A stretch of 45,651 bases of DNA, taken from contig PIVU01000009.1 in the NCBI GenBank assembly GCA_003354025.1, positions 1 to 45,651 of the forward strand. Direction: 5' to 3'. The notes under the pieces were generated by a model, which was given only the letters and a program-made list of their open reading frames with translations, searched no databases and was not told where the DNA came from. Both the position numbers and the translations under genes were made by a program. This document shows positions 25,660 to 33,002 of this stretch, piece after piece. Source of the stretch: Nitrospirota bacterium. GTDB lineage: Bacteria > Nitrospirota > Thermodesulfovibrionia > UBA6902. The first letter of the stretch is position 1. Each line of letters starts with the position of its first letter.

Positions 25660-25688
25660 TTTACTTGGTACAAACCTTGTGCTAGACT
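25660..25688 (+). promoter_or_regulatory. Predicted promoter of the lpt-rpoN operon, likely leaderless
   Basis: TTTACT (25660-25665), a 17-base spacer and TAGACT (25683-25688), with TG one base before the -10. Only six bases separate the -10 from the lptC ATG (25695) and there is no ribosome site, so the message probably starts at the ATG. Confidence 0.45.
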
Positions 25689-25694
25689 ATTGCT

Positions 25695-26213
25695 ATGATT
25701 AAAGGCAGATTCTTCAGGATTTTGTCTTCCATATTGATTGTCGGAATACTAATTATACTAAGCTATAATAATGACAACGTAAAAATTCGCCCTTCATATC
25801 AGACATCTTCAATGGATAACTTACATTTAACACACAGAGACGATAAAAAAGTCCACTGGGAGCTACTGGCTCGAAGTGCCACATTCCCCACTGGCAAGAA
25901 GGAAATAATTCTCAATACTATTGGATTAACAATCAACAACTCTCCCGAAATATACTTAACAAGCGACAGCGGCGTATATGAAATGGAAAGCGGCAATGTA
26001 CATCTCAACAAACCTGTTGAAATAAACATGGAAGACTCGAAATTCAATACTAATTCATTAAACTGGAACAGCAGTGACGAAATCATTTCAACAAAAGATG
26101 CTGTTAAATTTACCGGTAACAATTTCCTGGTAGAAGGAGTAGGCCTCTCTGCTAAAGTTACCCAGCAAAAGGTTATAATTCAAAAAAATGTTAAAGCAAT
26201 TTTTTATCGCTAG
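25695..26213 (+). CDS. lptC: LPS export protein LptC
   Basis: A 172-residue bitopic inner-membrane protein: one N-terminal helix (about 8-24) and a periplasmic beta-jellyroll that hands LPS from LptB2FG to LptA. Repeated beta motifs such as WELLARSATFPTGKKEIILN, VYEMESGNVHLNKPVEI and IISTKDAVKFTGNNFLVEG fit LptC. Sequence identity in this family is low, so position beside lptA and lptB is important support. The ATG has no ribosome site; the start looks leaderless. Confidence 0.87.
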   Translation: MIKGRFFRILSSILIVGILIILSYNNDNVKIRPSYQTSSMDNLHLTHRDDKKVHWELLARSATFPTGKKEIILNTIGLTINNSPEIYLTSDSGVYEMESGNVHLNKPVEINMEDSKFNTNSLNWNSSDEIISTKDAVKFTGNNFLVEGVGLSAKVTQQKVIIQKNVKAIFYR

Positions 26214-26667
26214 CAGTCTTTTATTATGTGTTGTTCTAAGCTCCCCGGCATTCGCCTCAAAGGATACCGGCACTGCAGAAAAGCAACCGATAATTATTAC
26301 TGCAGAAACACTGACTGCGGACAATAAAAATAATACGGCAGTATTTGAAGGAACAGTGGTTGCACAAACCAGCGACATGACAATGTCGTCCGATAAAATG
26401 ACTGTTTATTATGACAATTCAGATAGTAAGGTCAGCAAAATACATGCTTTGGGAAATGTAAAAGTTCTCAATAATGCCAGAGTGTTATTTGCAAATGAAG
26501 CTGTTTATCTGGACAATGAAAACAAAATTATTTTTACCGGCAATCCGAAGGCCGTTGAAGGAGATAATGTAATCACAGGTGATAAAATCATATTCTTCCT
26601 TCATGACGAACGTGCTGTGGTTGAAGGAAGCAGAGTCATACTGCAAAACAAAAAGGATTTGAAATAA
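26188..26667 (+). CDS. lptA: LPS transport periplasmic protein LptA
   Basis: A 159-residue OstA/LptA protein with a signal peptide cleaved after AFA (about residue 23). It has the family's beta-strand pattern: ITAETLTADNKNNTAVFEGTV, MTMSSDKMTVYYD, ANEAVYLDNENKIIFTGNPKA. It forms the periplasmic bridge that carries LPS. It overlaps the lptC 3' end by 26 bases and its stop overlaps the lptB ATG by one base (TAATG). Confidence 0.92.
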   Translation: MLKQFFIASSLLLCVVLSSPAFASKDTGTAEKQPIIITAETLTADNKNNTAVFEGTVVAQTSDMTMSSDKMTVYYDNSDSKVSKIHALGNVKVLNNARVLFANEAVYLDNENKIIFTGNPKAVEGDNVITGDKIIFFLHDERAVVEGSRVILQNKKDLK

Positions 26668-27389
26668 TGCATTCGCTCGAGATTAACAGCCTTAAAAAAA
26701 GCTACAACGGGAAGCCTGTTGTTTCCGGTATTACGCTGAGTATAAACTCCGGCGAAGTTGTCGGTCTTCTTGGTCCGAATGGGGCTGGCAAAACCAGCAC
26801 ATTTTATATGATACTGGGTCTTATACACCCTGACAGCGGAGAGATTTTTCTTGACGGTGAAAACCTTAACGGATTTCCCATGTACAAGAGGGCCAGGAAA
26901 GGTATCGGATATCTTCCACAGGAAGCATCAATTTTCAGAAAACTAAGAGTTGAAGATAATATAAAAGCGGTACTTGAGATTACCGATATTGACAAAGATG
27001 CAAAAAAAGAAAAATTAAAGCGCATACTTGAAGAATTCAATCTTAATTCTATTGCAAAAAGTTATGGATATCACCTGTCAGGAGGAGAAAGAAGAAAAGT
27101 TGAAATAGCCAGGGCCCTAGCTGTAGACCCTGTGTTCATACTTCTTGACGAACCATTTGCCGGTATAGACCCCCTGGCTGTTAATGAGTTAAAAGACACT
27201 CTCCGTCAGCTGACTGATAAGGGGATCGGCCTTGTGATTACAGACCATAATGTAAGAGAGACTTTATCTATAACAGACAGGGCGTATATAATAAGTGATG
27301 GGAAAATTCTGGCACACGGAAAACCTGACGATTTAATCGCAGATGAACTTGTAAAAAGAAGCTATCTCGGAGAAGGGTTTAAACTATAA
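26667..27389 (+). CDS. lptB: LPS export ABC ATPase LptB
   Basis: A 240-residue ABC ATPase that powers LPS extraction with LptF and LptG. Walker A is GPNGAGKTST (residues 36-45), the signature is LSGGERRKVEIARAL, and Walker B is FILLDEPFAGIDP, followed by ITDHNVRETL. LSGGERR is typical of LptB. lptF and lptG are not in the window. The stop overlaps the rpoN ATG by one base. Confidence 0.96.
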   Translation: MHSLEINSLKKSYNGKPVVSGITLSINSGEVVGLLGPNGAGKTSTFYMILGLIHPDSGEIFLDGENLNGFPMYKRARKGIGYLPQEASIFRKLRVEDNIKAVLEITDIDKDAKKEKLKRILEEFNLNSIAKSYGYHLSGGERRKVEIARALAVDPVFILLDEPFAGIDPLAVNELKDTLRQLTDKGIGLVITDHNVRETLSITDRAYIISDGKILAHGKPDDLIADELVKRSYLGEGFKL

Positions 27390-28831
27390 TGGCTCAGGAA
27401 CAGAGACTCGAACTTAAACTATCACAGAAATTAATTCTTACACCTCAGCTTCAGCAATCCATTAAGCTTCTTCAACTCCCTCTACTGGAGTTAACTCAGG
27501 ACATTAACCAGGAGCTCATGAACAATCCTCTTCTTGAAGAAGGATTGGAAAGAGACACAGAGAATAAACCGGAGTCCACTGGAACATCGGAAGAAGAAAG
27601 ATTCAAAGAGCCTACCAATGAGATCGAAGCACCGCTTGAAAAAATCTTTGGTTTCACTTCAGACAACTACTTCGAGGAAAGAGAAAGCGACGGCCGGGAC
27701 TTCGGCTACTTCAATGATGGCGCAGAGGAAATGACTTCTCCTTTTGAACGCAACAGGAGTAAAACCGATCTCTACGAGCATCTGCTCTGGCAGCTTAGAC
27801 TTTCAAATATTTCTGCAGAAATTGGTCACACGTCGGAAATCATTATTAACAATCTGAATAATGACGGATACCTTCAGTCATCACTCGAAGAAATCGCAAC
27901 ATCGGCGGATGTCGGAATCGACGAGGCTGAGGAAGCGCTCAAACATGTTCAAGACCTTGACCCATCGGGAGTTGGGGCAAGAAATCTTCAGGAATGCCTG
28001 CTGCTGCAACTTGAACCTCTTAATCTAAAGGGTACTCTTGTAGAACAAATTATTACAGAAGGTTTTTCTGAGCTCGAAGGCAAAAAATATAAACAGCTTG
28101 CTGCTAAACTCAAAACCTCAGTGGAAGACCTTTTAAATTCCATCAAAATCATAGAAGGTCTTGAGCCGAGACCGGCCAGAAATTTTTCCAGTGATGAACC
28201 GGTCCATATAATACCTGATGTCTATGTTGAAGAATCAGAAGGTCAGTTTATCATAACACTGAATGATGAAGGCATACCGAAACTTAGATTATCCAACTAT
28301 TACAGAAAGCTTCTATCTAACAAAAAATCTTTGGGGCCTGAGGAAAAGCAATTCCTGGAAGAAAAGCTGCGATCAGCAATATGGCTTCTGAGAAGTCTTG
28401 ACCAGAGAAATAAAACCATATACAAAGTTACGGAAAGCATACTGAAATTCCAGGAAGATTTTTTCAGGAAGGGACGTGAGCATCTAAGGCCCCTGAATTT
28501 AAGAGACGTAGCCGAAGATCTGGGCATGCATGAAAGCACTATCAGCCGTGTCACATCAAACAAATACATACAGTGTCCGCAGGGCTTGCTGAACTTTAGA
28601 TTCTTTTTCAGCAACTCTGTGCCGACAGCCCGGGGCAATATGTCCTCATCTACTGTCAAGGACCTGATTCGCCAGATAGTTTCAGAAGAAGACTCAAAGA
28701 ATCCGCTAAATGATCAAAAAATAGTTGATATTCTGAAATCGAAAGGTATAAGCGTTGCACGAAGGACTGCGGCAAAATACAGGGAAGAGCTAAGAATATT
28801 ATCCCACATGAAAAGAAAGAAATGGTTTTAG
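27389..28831 (+). CDS. rpoN: RNA polymerase sigma-54 factor RpoN
   Basis: A 480-residue sigma-54. The Gln/Leu-rich activator-interacting region is at residues 1-45 (QKLILTPQLQQSIKLLQLP). An acidic linker follows (50-115), then the core-binding region, an HTH (RDVAEDLGMHESTISRVTSNK) and the RpoN box ARRTAAKYRE at 457-466, with Ala in place of the usual Val. It directs transcription that needs enhancer-binding activators. No -24/-12 promoter was found in this window by eye. Confidence 0.97.
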   Translation: MAQEQRLELKLSQKLILTPQLQQSIKLLQLPLLELTQDINQELMNNPLLEEGLERDTENKPESTGTSEEERFKEPTNEIEAPLEKIFGFTSDNYFEERESDGRDFGYFNDGAEEMTSPFERNRSKTDLYEHLLWQLRLSNISAEIGHTSEIIINNLNNDGYLQSSLEEIATSADVGIDEAEEALKHVQDLDPSGVGARNLQECLLLQLEPLNLKGTLVEQIITEGFSELEGKKYKQLAAKLKTSVEDLLNSIKIIEGLEPRPARNFSSDEPVHIIPDVYVEESEGQFIITLNDEGIPKLRLSNYYRKLLSNKKSLGPEEKQFLEEKLRSAIWLLRSLDQRNKTIYKVTESILKFQEDFFRKGREHLRPLNLRDVAEDLGMHESTISRVTSNKYIQCPQGLLNFRFFFSNSVPTARGNMSSSTVKDLIRQIVSEEDSKNPLNDQKIVDILKSKGISVARRTAAKYREELRILSHMKRKKWF

Positions 28832-28907
28832 TATGAATAATTCATACAGCAACTGGTTTCTTTATTGCTGCAAAATTTAACAAATCAACATCCAAGAGGA
28901 GGACCGT

Positions 28908-29423
28908 ATGAATATAACAATAAATTGCAGGCAGATGGATCTGACAAAAAACCTCAAAGAGTATGCAGAAGAAAAAATCGGTAAATTCAACAAATATCTT
29001 ACTAACATTTCAGAAGCTAACATCACATTCAGCGTTGAAAAGCACCGGCATAAGGCCGAAGTACTGCTCAAGGCAAACGGATCACATATACAGGCCGAAA
29101 GCATAACCGGAGAAATGTATTCTTCAATAGATGAGGTGGTAGAAAAGCTGGCCCGCCAGGTTAAGAAGCATAGAGAAAAAACCGTCTCTCACCGAAAAGG
29201 TAAAGGCAAGGAAGAAGTTACAGGCGGACCGGAGGATATCTCTCCAACAATCATAAAGGATAAATCTTTTAACATAAAACCCATGAGCATTGAAGAAGCA
29301 GCCATGCAAATGGATTTAGTGGACAAAACTTTCTTCGTTTTCACTAATGCTTCATCAGGGAATATTAACGTACTGTATCAAAGGAACGACGGGAACCTCG
29401 GACTTATAGAACCAATAAAATGA
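28908..29423 (+). CDS. hpf: Ribosome hibernation promoting factor, long form
   Basis: A 171-residue long-type HPF. The N-terminal domain (1-95; MNITINCRQMDLTKNLKEYAE, FNKYL, SVEKHRHKAEVLLKANG) binds the small subunit. The C-terminal domain (about 118-171; IEEAAMQMDLVDKTFFVFTN and GNINVLYQRNDGNLGLIEP) dimerises to make 100S particles. The ATG has a strong AGAGGAGGA site. The stop overlaps the rapZ ATG by 4 bases. HPF next to rpoN is a widespread arrangement. Confidence 0.96.
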   Translation: MNITINCRQMDLTKNLKEYAEEKIGKFNKYLTNISEANITFSVEKHRHKAEVLLKANGSHIQAESITGEMYSSIDEVVEKLARQVKKHREKTVSHRKGKGKEEVTGGPEDISPTIIKDKSFNIKPMSIEEAAMQMDLVDKTFFVFTNASSGNINVLYQRNDGNLGLIEPIK

Positions 29424-30286
29424 AGAAGCCTAAAAAAAGCCAGCTCCTGACTATTATCCTTACAGGACTTTCAGGAGCAGGAAAAACCGTTGCGCTCAAT
29501 GCGTTTGAAGACAGCGGTTTTTTTTGCGTTGACAATCTCCCTTCCTCTCTTATCGAAACTTTTGTTGGGCTAGGCAACAGAACCCCATCAATTTCAAAAG
29601 TAGCTATCGGTGTTGACATAAGAGAGAGAAGTTTTTTGACAGATTTCACAGAAACTGTGACTGCAATTAGAGATAAACATAAGATAGAGATTATTTTCAT
29701 GGAGGCAGCGGATGACGTTTTAGTCAGACGCTTCAAGGAAAGCAGAAGACCTCACCCTCTGGGATATAAAGACCTTAAAAGAGCATTGCACAAAGAAGCC
29801 AAACTGCTTCAGTCAATCCGTCAGGAATCAGACGAAATCATAGACACTACGTCTCTGAACCCCCATGAATTGCGTAAAATAATTACCGAATCATACCTCA
29901 AAAAAGGGCCGAAGGATATGGTAATTAATCTTATGTCTTTCGGGTATAAATACGGAATCCCTTTAGAGGCGGATCTGCTATTTGATGTTAGATTTCTTCC
30001 TAATCCATATTTCATAGAAGAACTCAAGGATTTCCCGGGAACAACCCCTAAAGTAAAAAATTTCGTCCTTTCACATAAGCACACCAAAGACTTTTTAAAG
30101 AAACTAAAACCGCTTCTGGATTACTCAATCCCCCTCTACCGAAAGGAGGGCAGAAGCTATCTTACAATTGGAATAGGATGCACAGGAGGCAAACATCGTT
30201 CTCCGGCGATAATTGAAGAGCTTAAGCAGTTCGTTTTAACAAAGAAGCAGAAAGTAACGGTAACGCACAGAGATTTGACTGAGTAG
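29420..30286 (+). CDS. rapZ: RNase adapter RapZ (P-loop nucleotide-binding protein)
   Basis: A 288-residue RapZ/YvcJ protein. The Walker A GLSGAGKT (16-23) is followed by FEDSGFFCVDNLPSSLI, and GCTGGKHRSPAI marks the C-terminal ligand domain. In E. coli it steers RNase E to the GlmZ small RNA and so controls glucosamine-6-phosphate synthesis; in other bacteria the role is less clear. It closes the lpt-rpoN operon, followed by an inverted pair of repeats. Confidence 0.95.
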   Translation: MKKPKKSQLLTIILTGLSGAGKTVALNAFEDSGFFCVDNLPSSLIETFVGLGNRTPSISKVAIGVDIRERSFLTDFTETVTAIRDKHKIEIIFMEAADDVLVRRFKESRRPHPLGYKDLKRALHKEAKLLQSIRQESDEIIDTTSLNPHELRKIITESYLKKGPKDMVINLMSFGYKYGIPLEADLLFDVRFLPNPYFIEELKDFPGTTPKVKNFVLSHKHTKDFLKKLKPLLDYSIPLYRKEGRSYLTIGIGCTGGKHRSPAIIEELKQFVLTKKQKVTVTHRDLTE

Positions 30287-30309
30287 GACCTGTTGTTATA
30301 CGTTTCATA

Positions 30310-30404
30310 TCTCCCCCTTTAGGAAAGGGGGATTAAGGGGGATTCTTAATAGAGTATTCATTATAATATCTCCCCTAACCCCTCTTTTCTAAAGAGGGAG
30401 ACAA
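30310..30404. repeat. Inverted pair of about 36-base palindromic repeats
   Basis: Copy one (30310-30346) contains the hairpin CCCCCTTT-AGG-AAAGGGGG. Copy two (30367-30404), in inverse orientation, contains CCCTCTTT-TCT-AAAGAGGG. Reverse-complementing copy two aligns it closely to copy one over its whole length. The pair can also fold into one long cruciform. It lies between rapZ and the cysteine desulfurase and may act as a terminator or mRNA stabiliser. Confidence 0.75.
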
Positions 30405-30414
30405 TCTAATCAAA

Positions 30415-31533
30415 ATGATATATCTGGATAATAATGCCACAACACCGGTTGCACCTGAAGTTTCCAGTGCAATGGATAAGTGCCTGAGAGATACTTTCGG
30501 CAACCCCTCCAGTTCCCATAAATTTGGAGTCACGGCAAAAAAGGCTGTAGAGACTGCAAGGGAACAGGTAGCAGGACTTGTCAACGCCAAGGCTGATGAA
30601 ATCTTCTTCACATCCGGCGGCACTGAAGCAAATAATATGGCACTCATCGGAACAGCTATGAAGTATAAATCAGGACACATCATAACTTCATGCATCGAGC
30701 ATCCATCTGTAATGAATCCCTTAAAGCATCTTGAGAGTCTCGGTTTCAATGTAACGTACCTTCCGGTCAATAAGTATGGCATGGTTACTGCCAGTGATGT
30801 GCTCAGAAATATCAATAAAAATACTATTCTCATATCAATAATGCATTCAAACAATGAAACCGGTTCCATTCAACCAGTTAACGCAATTGGAAAAGTTGCA
30901 AAGAGCATAGGAATTACTTTCCATTGTGATGCAGCGCAGTCCGTAGGAAAAGTCCCGGTTAATGTTAATAGTCTCAATGTTAATCTTCTCACGATTGTAT
31001 CACATAAGTTTTACGGACCAAAGGGAATCGGAGCTCTCTACATCAAGAATGGAACAAGCATAAAACCAATCATTTATGGCGCATCCCACGAGCATGGCAT
31101 ACGACCGGGAACTGAAAATGTTGCCGGCATCGTCGGCCTGGGAAAAGCCTCGTCGCTTGCCAAAAAAGAAATGAAACACAGGACAGAGTCCATGAAGCAT
31201 CTCTCACAGATCCTGCATGGTGAGTTACAAAAAAATATACCTGGAGTGAAACTAAACGGGCACGCATCACGAAGACTGCCTAATACACTAAACATATCTT
31301 TCCCAAATGTTTCAGGAGCCTCACTCTTATCACGTTCAGGAAAAGAAATAGCCGCCTCTACGGGGTCAGCATGCCACGCCGGCAAACTCACACCCTCTGA
31401 TGTGTTGACCGCAATGGGAATAAGTGACAGGGACGCATTGTCATCACTAAGAATAAGTCTAGGCAGAAGTAATACGATAACTCAGATTAGGATAGCAGCG
31501 AAAGCTATTGTAAAAGCGTACAGGAGCTTCTAA
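30415..31533 (+). CDS. Cysteine desulfurase (NifS/IscS family)
   Basis: A 372-residue PLP enzyme that removes sulphur from cysteine for Fe-S clusters, thiolation and thiamine. It opens with the classic YLDNNATTPVAPEV; H96 lies in the IEHPSV motif, the PLP lysine is K198 in SHKFYGPKG, and the catalytic cysteine is C320 in STGSACHAGKL. The CHAGKLTP loop differs from classic IscS (CTSASLEPS), so I do not assign a symbol. No iscU is adjacent. The start has only a distant GAGGGAG, which belongs to the upstream repeat. Its 3' end overlaps the convergent peptidase gene by 29 bases. Confidence 0.93.
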   Translation: MIYLDNNATTPVAPEVSSAMDKCLRDTFGNPSSSHKFGVTAKKAVETAREQVAGLVNAKADEIFFTSGGTEANNMALIGTAMKYKSGHIITSCIEHPSVMNPLKHLESLGFNVTYLPVNKYGMVTASDVLRNINKNTILISIMHSNNETGSIQPVNAIGKVAKSIGITFHCDAAQSVGKVPVNVNSLNVNLLTIVSHKFYGPKGIGALYIKNGTSIKPIIYGASHEHGIRPGTENVAGIVGLGKASSLAKKEMKHRTESMKHLSQILHGELQKNIPGVKLNGHASRRLPNTLNISFPNVSGASLLSRSGKEIAASTGSACHAGKLTPSDVLTAMGISDRDALSSLRISLGRSNTITQIRIAAKAIVKAYRSF

Positions 31534-32761
31534 GGTCTTTTTCGCTTACAGGGCCGTAAACAGTATAAGCAAAAGAATTATTGCTTACTAACCTTTGGGC
31601 AAGGTCTTTGATCCCTTCAAGTGTTACGGACTCTACCATTTCTATAATTTCTTTGGGATAATAGTACTTCCCGTAGTATATCTCCTGCTTTGCTATATTT
31701 GTCATTTTGTTGCTTGTTGACTCAAGAGCGAGAATAAGATTGCCTTTAAGCTGATTTTTTGCCCTGCGGAGTTCCTCAGCTGTAATCGTGCTGGAGAGGT
31801 TGTTTATTTCATCAATCGTAATATTCGTGACCTCGCTAACATGCTTCTTATCAGTCCCGGCATATACACCCCACAAACCCGTATCAATAAATGACGCATG
31901 ATAGGAATAAATTGAATATACCAGCCCCCTCTTTTCCCTTACACTCTGGAAAAGCCTGGAACTGAATCCAGCTCCAAGTATTGTGTTGAGCAGGTGCATT
32001 GAATATCTTTCCTTACTCTTATATGACAATCCTTTTAACCCTATGCATACATGAGACTCGGAAAGGTCTTTTGTAATGATATTAATATCAGTGGCAAATG
32101 GCGGAGCTGCTGCATTTTCCGTTACACTGTTTCTTGCAATCTTTCCTATAGTAGAGTTGAGATAGCTGACAAGTTTTTCTTCATTAAAGTTACCACTGCA
32201 TGAGAGAATAATATTTTCTGTCCCATAGCATTGATTAACATGTTCTATCAGATCATCCCGCGTAAATGTCCCAATCGTATCAACAGTACCAAGCACCGGC
32301 ATCCCGAGTCCTTCACTCCCCCAAATACTTTTTCCAAAAAGTTCATGAACATAGTCTGAAGGATTGTCCTCAACCATTTTAATTTCTTCGATTACGATAT
32401 TTTTCTCTTTTTCAATATCATCTTCAGGGAATGTAGAATTCAAGAAAATATCAGTCAGGAGTTCAAGGGCTTTCTCGATGTACTCATCAAGGACCTTTAT
32501 ATAATAAAGTGTGTACTCTGAGGAAGTCATTGCGTTCAATTCACAGCCGAGAAAGTCCGTCTCCATTGCAAGGTCCTCAGCAGAACGTTTTCCCGTACCT
32601 TTAAAAAACATGTGTTCGAGAAAATGGAAAATACCATTCTTTGCCTGGCGCTCATTCCTTGCGCCGACTTTCACCCATATCCCGATACACACAGAATGCA
32701 CCTCTCGGGCTGTTTCCATAAGAACAGGTATGTTGTTGTCAAGAATTACTTTGCTATACAT
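31505..32761 (-). CDS. M16-family zinc peptidase (pitrilysin/processing-peptidase type)
   Basis: A 418-residue member of family M16B. The inverted zinc motif HFLEH (H46, E49, H50) and the distal Glu (E126 in IVIEEIKMVEDNP) are intact, so it is the catalytic type. The second half (SHVCIGLKGLSYK, LNTILGAGFSSRLFQSVREKRGLVYS) holds the substrate-binding Arg/Tyr element. No signal peptide is seen, so it is probably cytoplasmic. In many bacteria the gene lies near pnp and rpsO, as here. Confidence 0.94.
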   Translation of the reverse strand: MYSKVILDNNIPVLMETAREVHSVCIGIWVKVGARNERQAKNGIFHFLEHMFFKGTGKRSAEDLAMETDFLGCELNAMTSSEYTLYYIKVLDEYIEKALELLTDIFLNSTFPEDDIEKEKNIVIEEIKMVEDNPSDYVHELFGKSIWGSEGLGMPVLGTVDTIGTFTRDDLIEHVNQCYGTENIILSCSGNFNEEKLVSYLNSTIGKIARNSVTENAAAPPFATDINIITKDLSESHVCIGLKGLSYKSKERYSMHLLNTILGAGFSSRLFQSVREKRGLVYSIYSYHASFIDTGLWGVYAGTDKKHVSEVTNITIDEINNLSSTITAEELRRAKNQLKGNLILALESTSNKMTNIAKQEIYYGKYYYPKEIIEMVESVTLEGIKDLAQRLVSNNSFAYTVYGPVSEKDLRSSCTLLQ

Positions 32762-32790
32762 TATGACTGGCCTTTATTTGATGTATTTCA

Positions 32791-32819
32791 ATAATAAGTA
32801 TTACTGACGCCGTTGTCAA
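32791..32819 (-). promoter_or_regulatory. Predicted sigma70 promoter of the M16 peptidase gene
   Basis: On the minus strand, TTGACA (32814-32819), a 17-base spacer and TATTAT (32791-32796), 11 of 12 consensus, about 30 bases upstream of the ATG. An AAAGG ribosome site follows. Confidence 0.65.
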
Positions 32820-32938
32820 CGAACATATTCCAACTACCGACAGTAACTAAATGTATTTAATATGAATTTATGATTATCCTGGACCGGGGTGAATAATTGT
32901 GGCTTGTTACTGGTTGAGTTTATTGTTTGAAATATAAT

Positions 32939-32971
32939 GCTTGTAAAACATTCAGGTAATGTTTTACAAGC
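32939..32971 (-). terminator. Hairpin terminator after pnp
   Basis: A perfect 14-base-pair stem (GCTTGTAAAACATT with its complement) and a CAGGT loop, 32 bases beyond the pnp stop. The following tract on the minus strand is only moderately T-rich (ATTATATTTC), so it may act by RNA stability as well as termination. Confidence 0.7.
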
Positions 32972-33002
32972 ATAGTGATCAAAATTAATTAACAACAAAG
33001 AA

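Larger units (their letters stand above)
25220..25694. other. Divergent intergenic region between rnfC and lptC
   Basis: About 475 bases with no credible gene. It carries the rnf promoter near 25340 (minus) and the lptC promoter at its right end (plus). A direct repeat of ACAGTTA units is seen around 25277-25295 on the minus strand. No RNA gene or terminator is evident. Confidence 0.5.

Noticed and set aside
25220-25694. Sigma-54 promoter or decayed gene in the rnfC-lptC gap
   Set aside because: No GG-N10-GC element with the right flanks was found by eye and no frame looks coding.
30375-30869. A 164-codon minus-strand frame opposite the cysteine desulfurase
   Set aside because: Antisense to a well-conserved PLP enzyme, and it ends in the repeat region.
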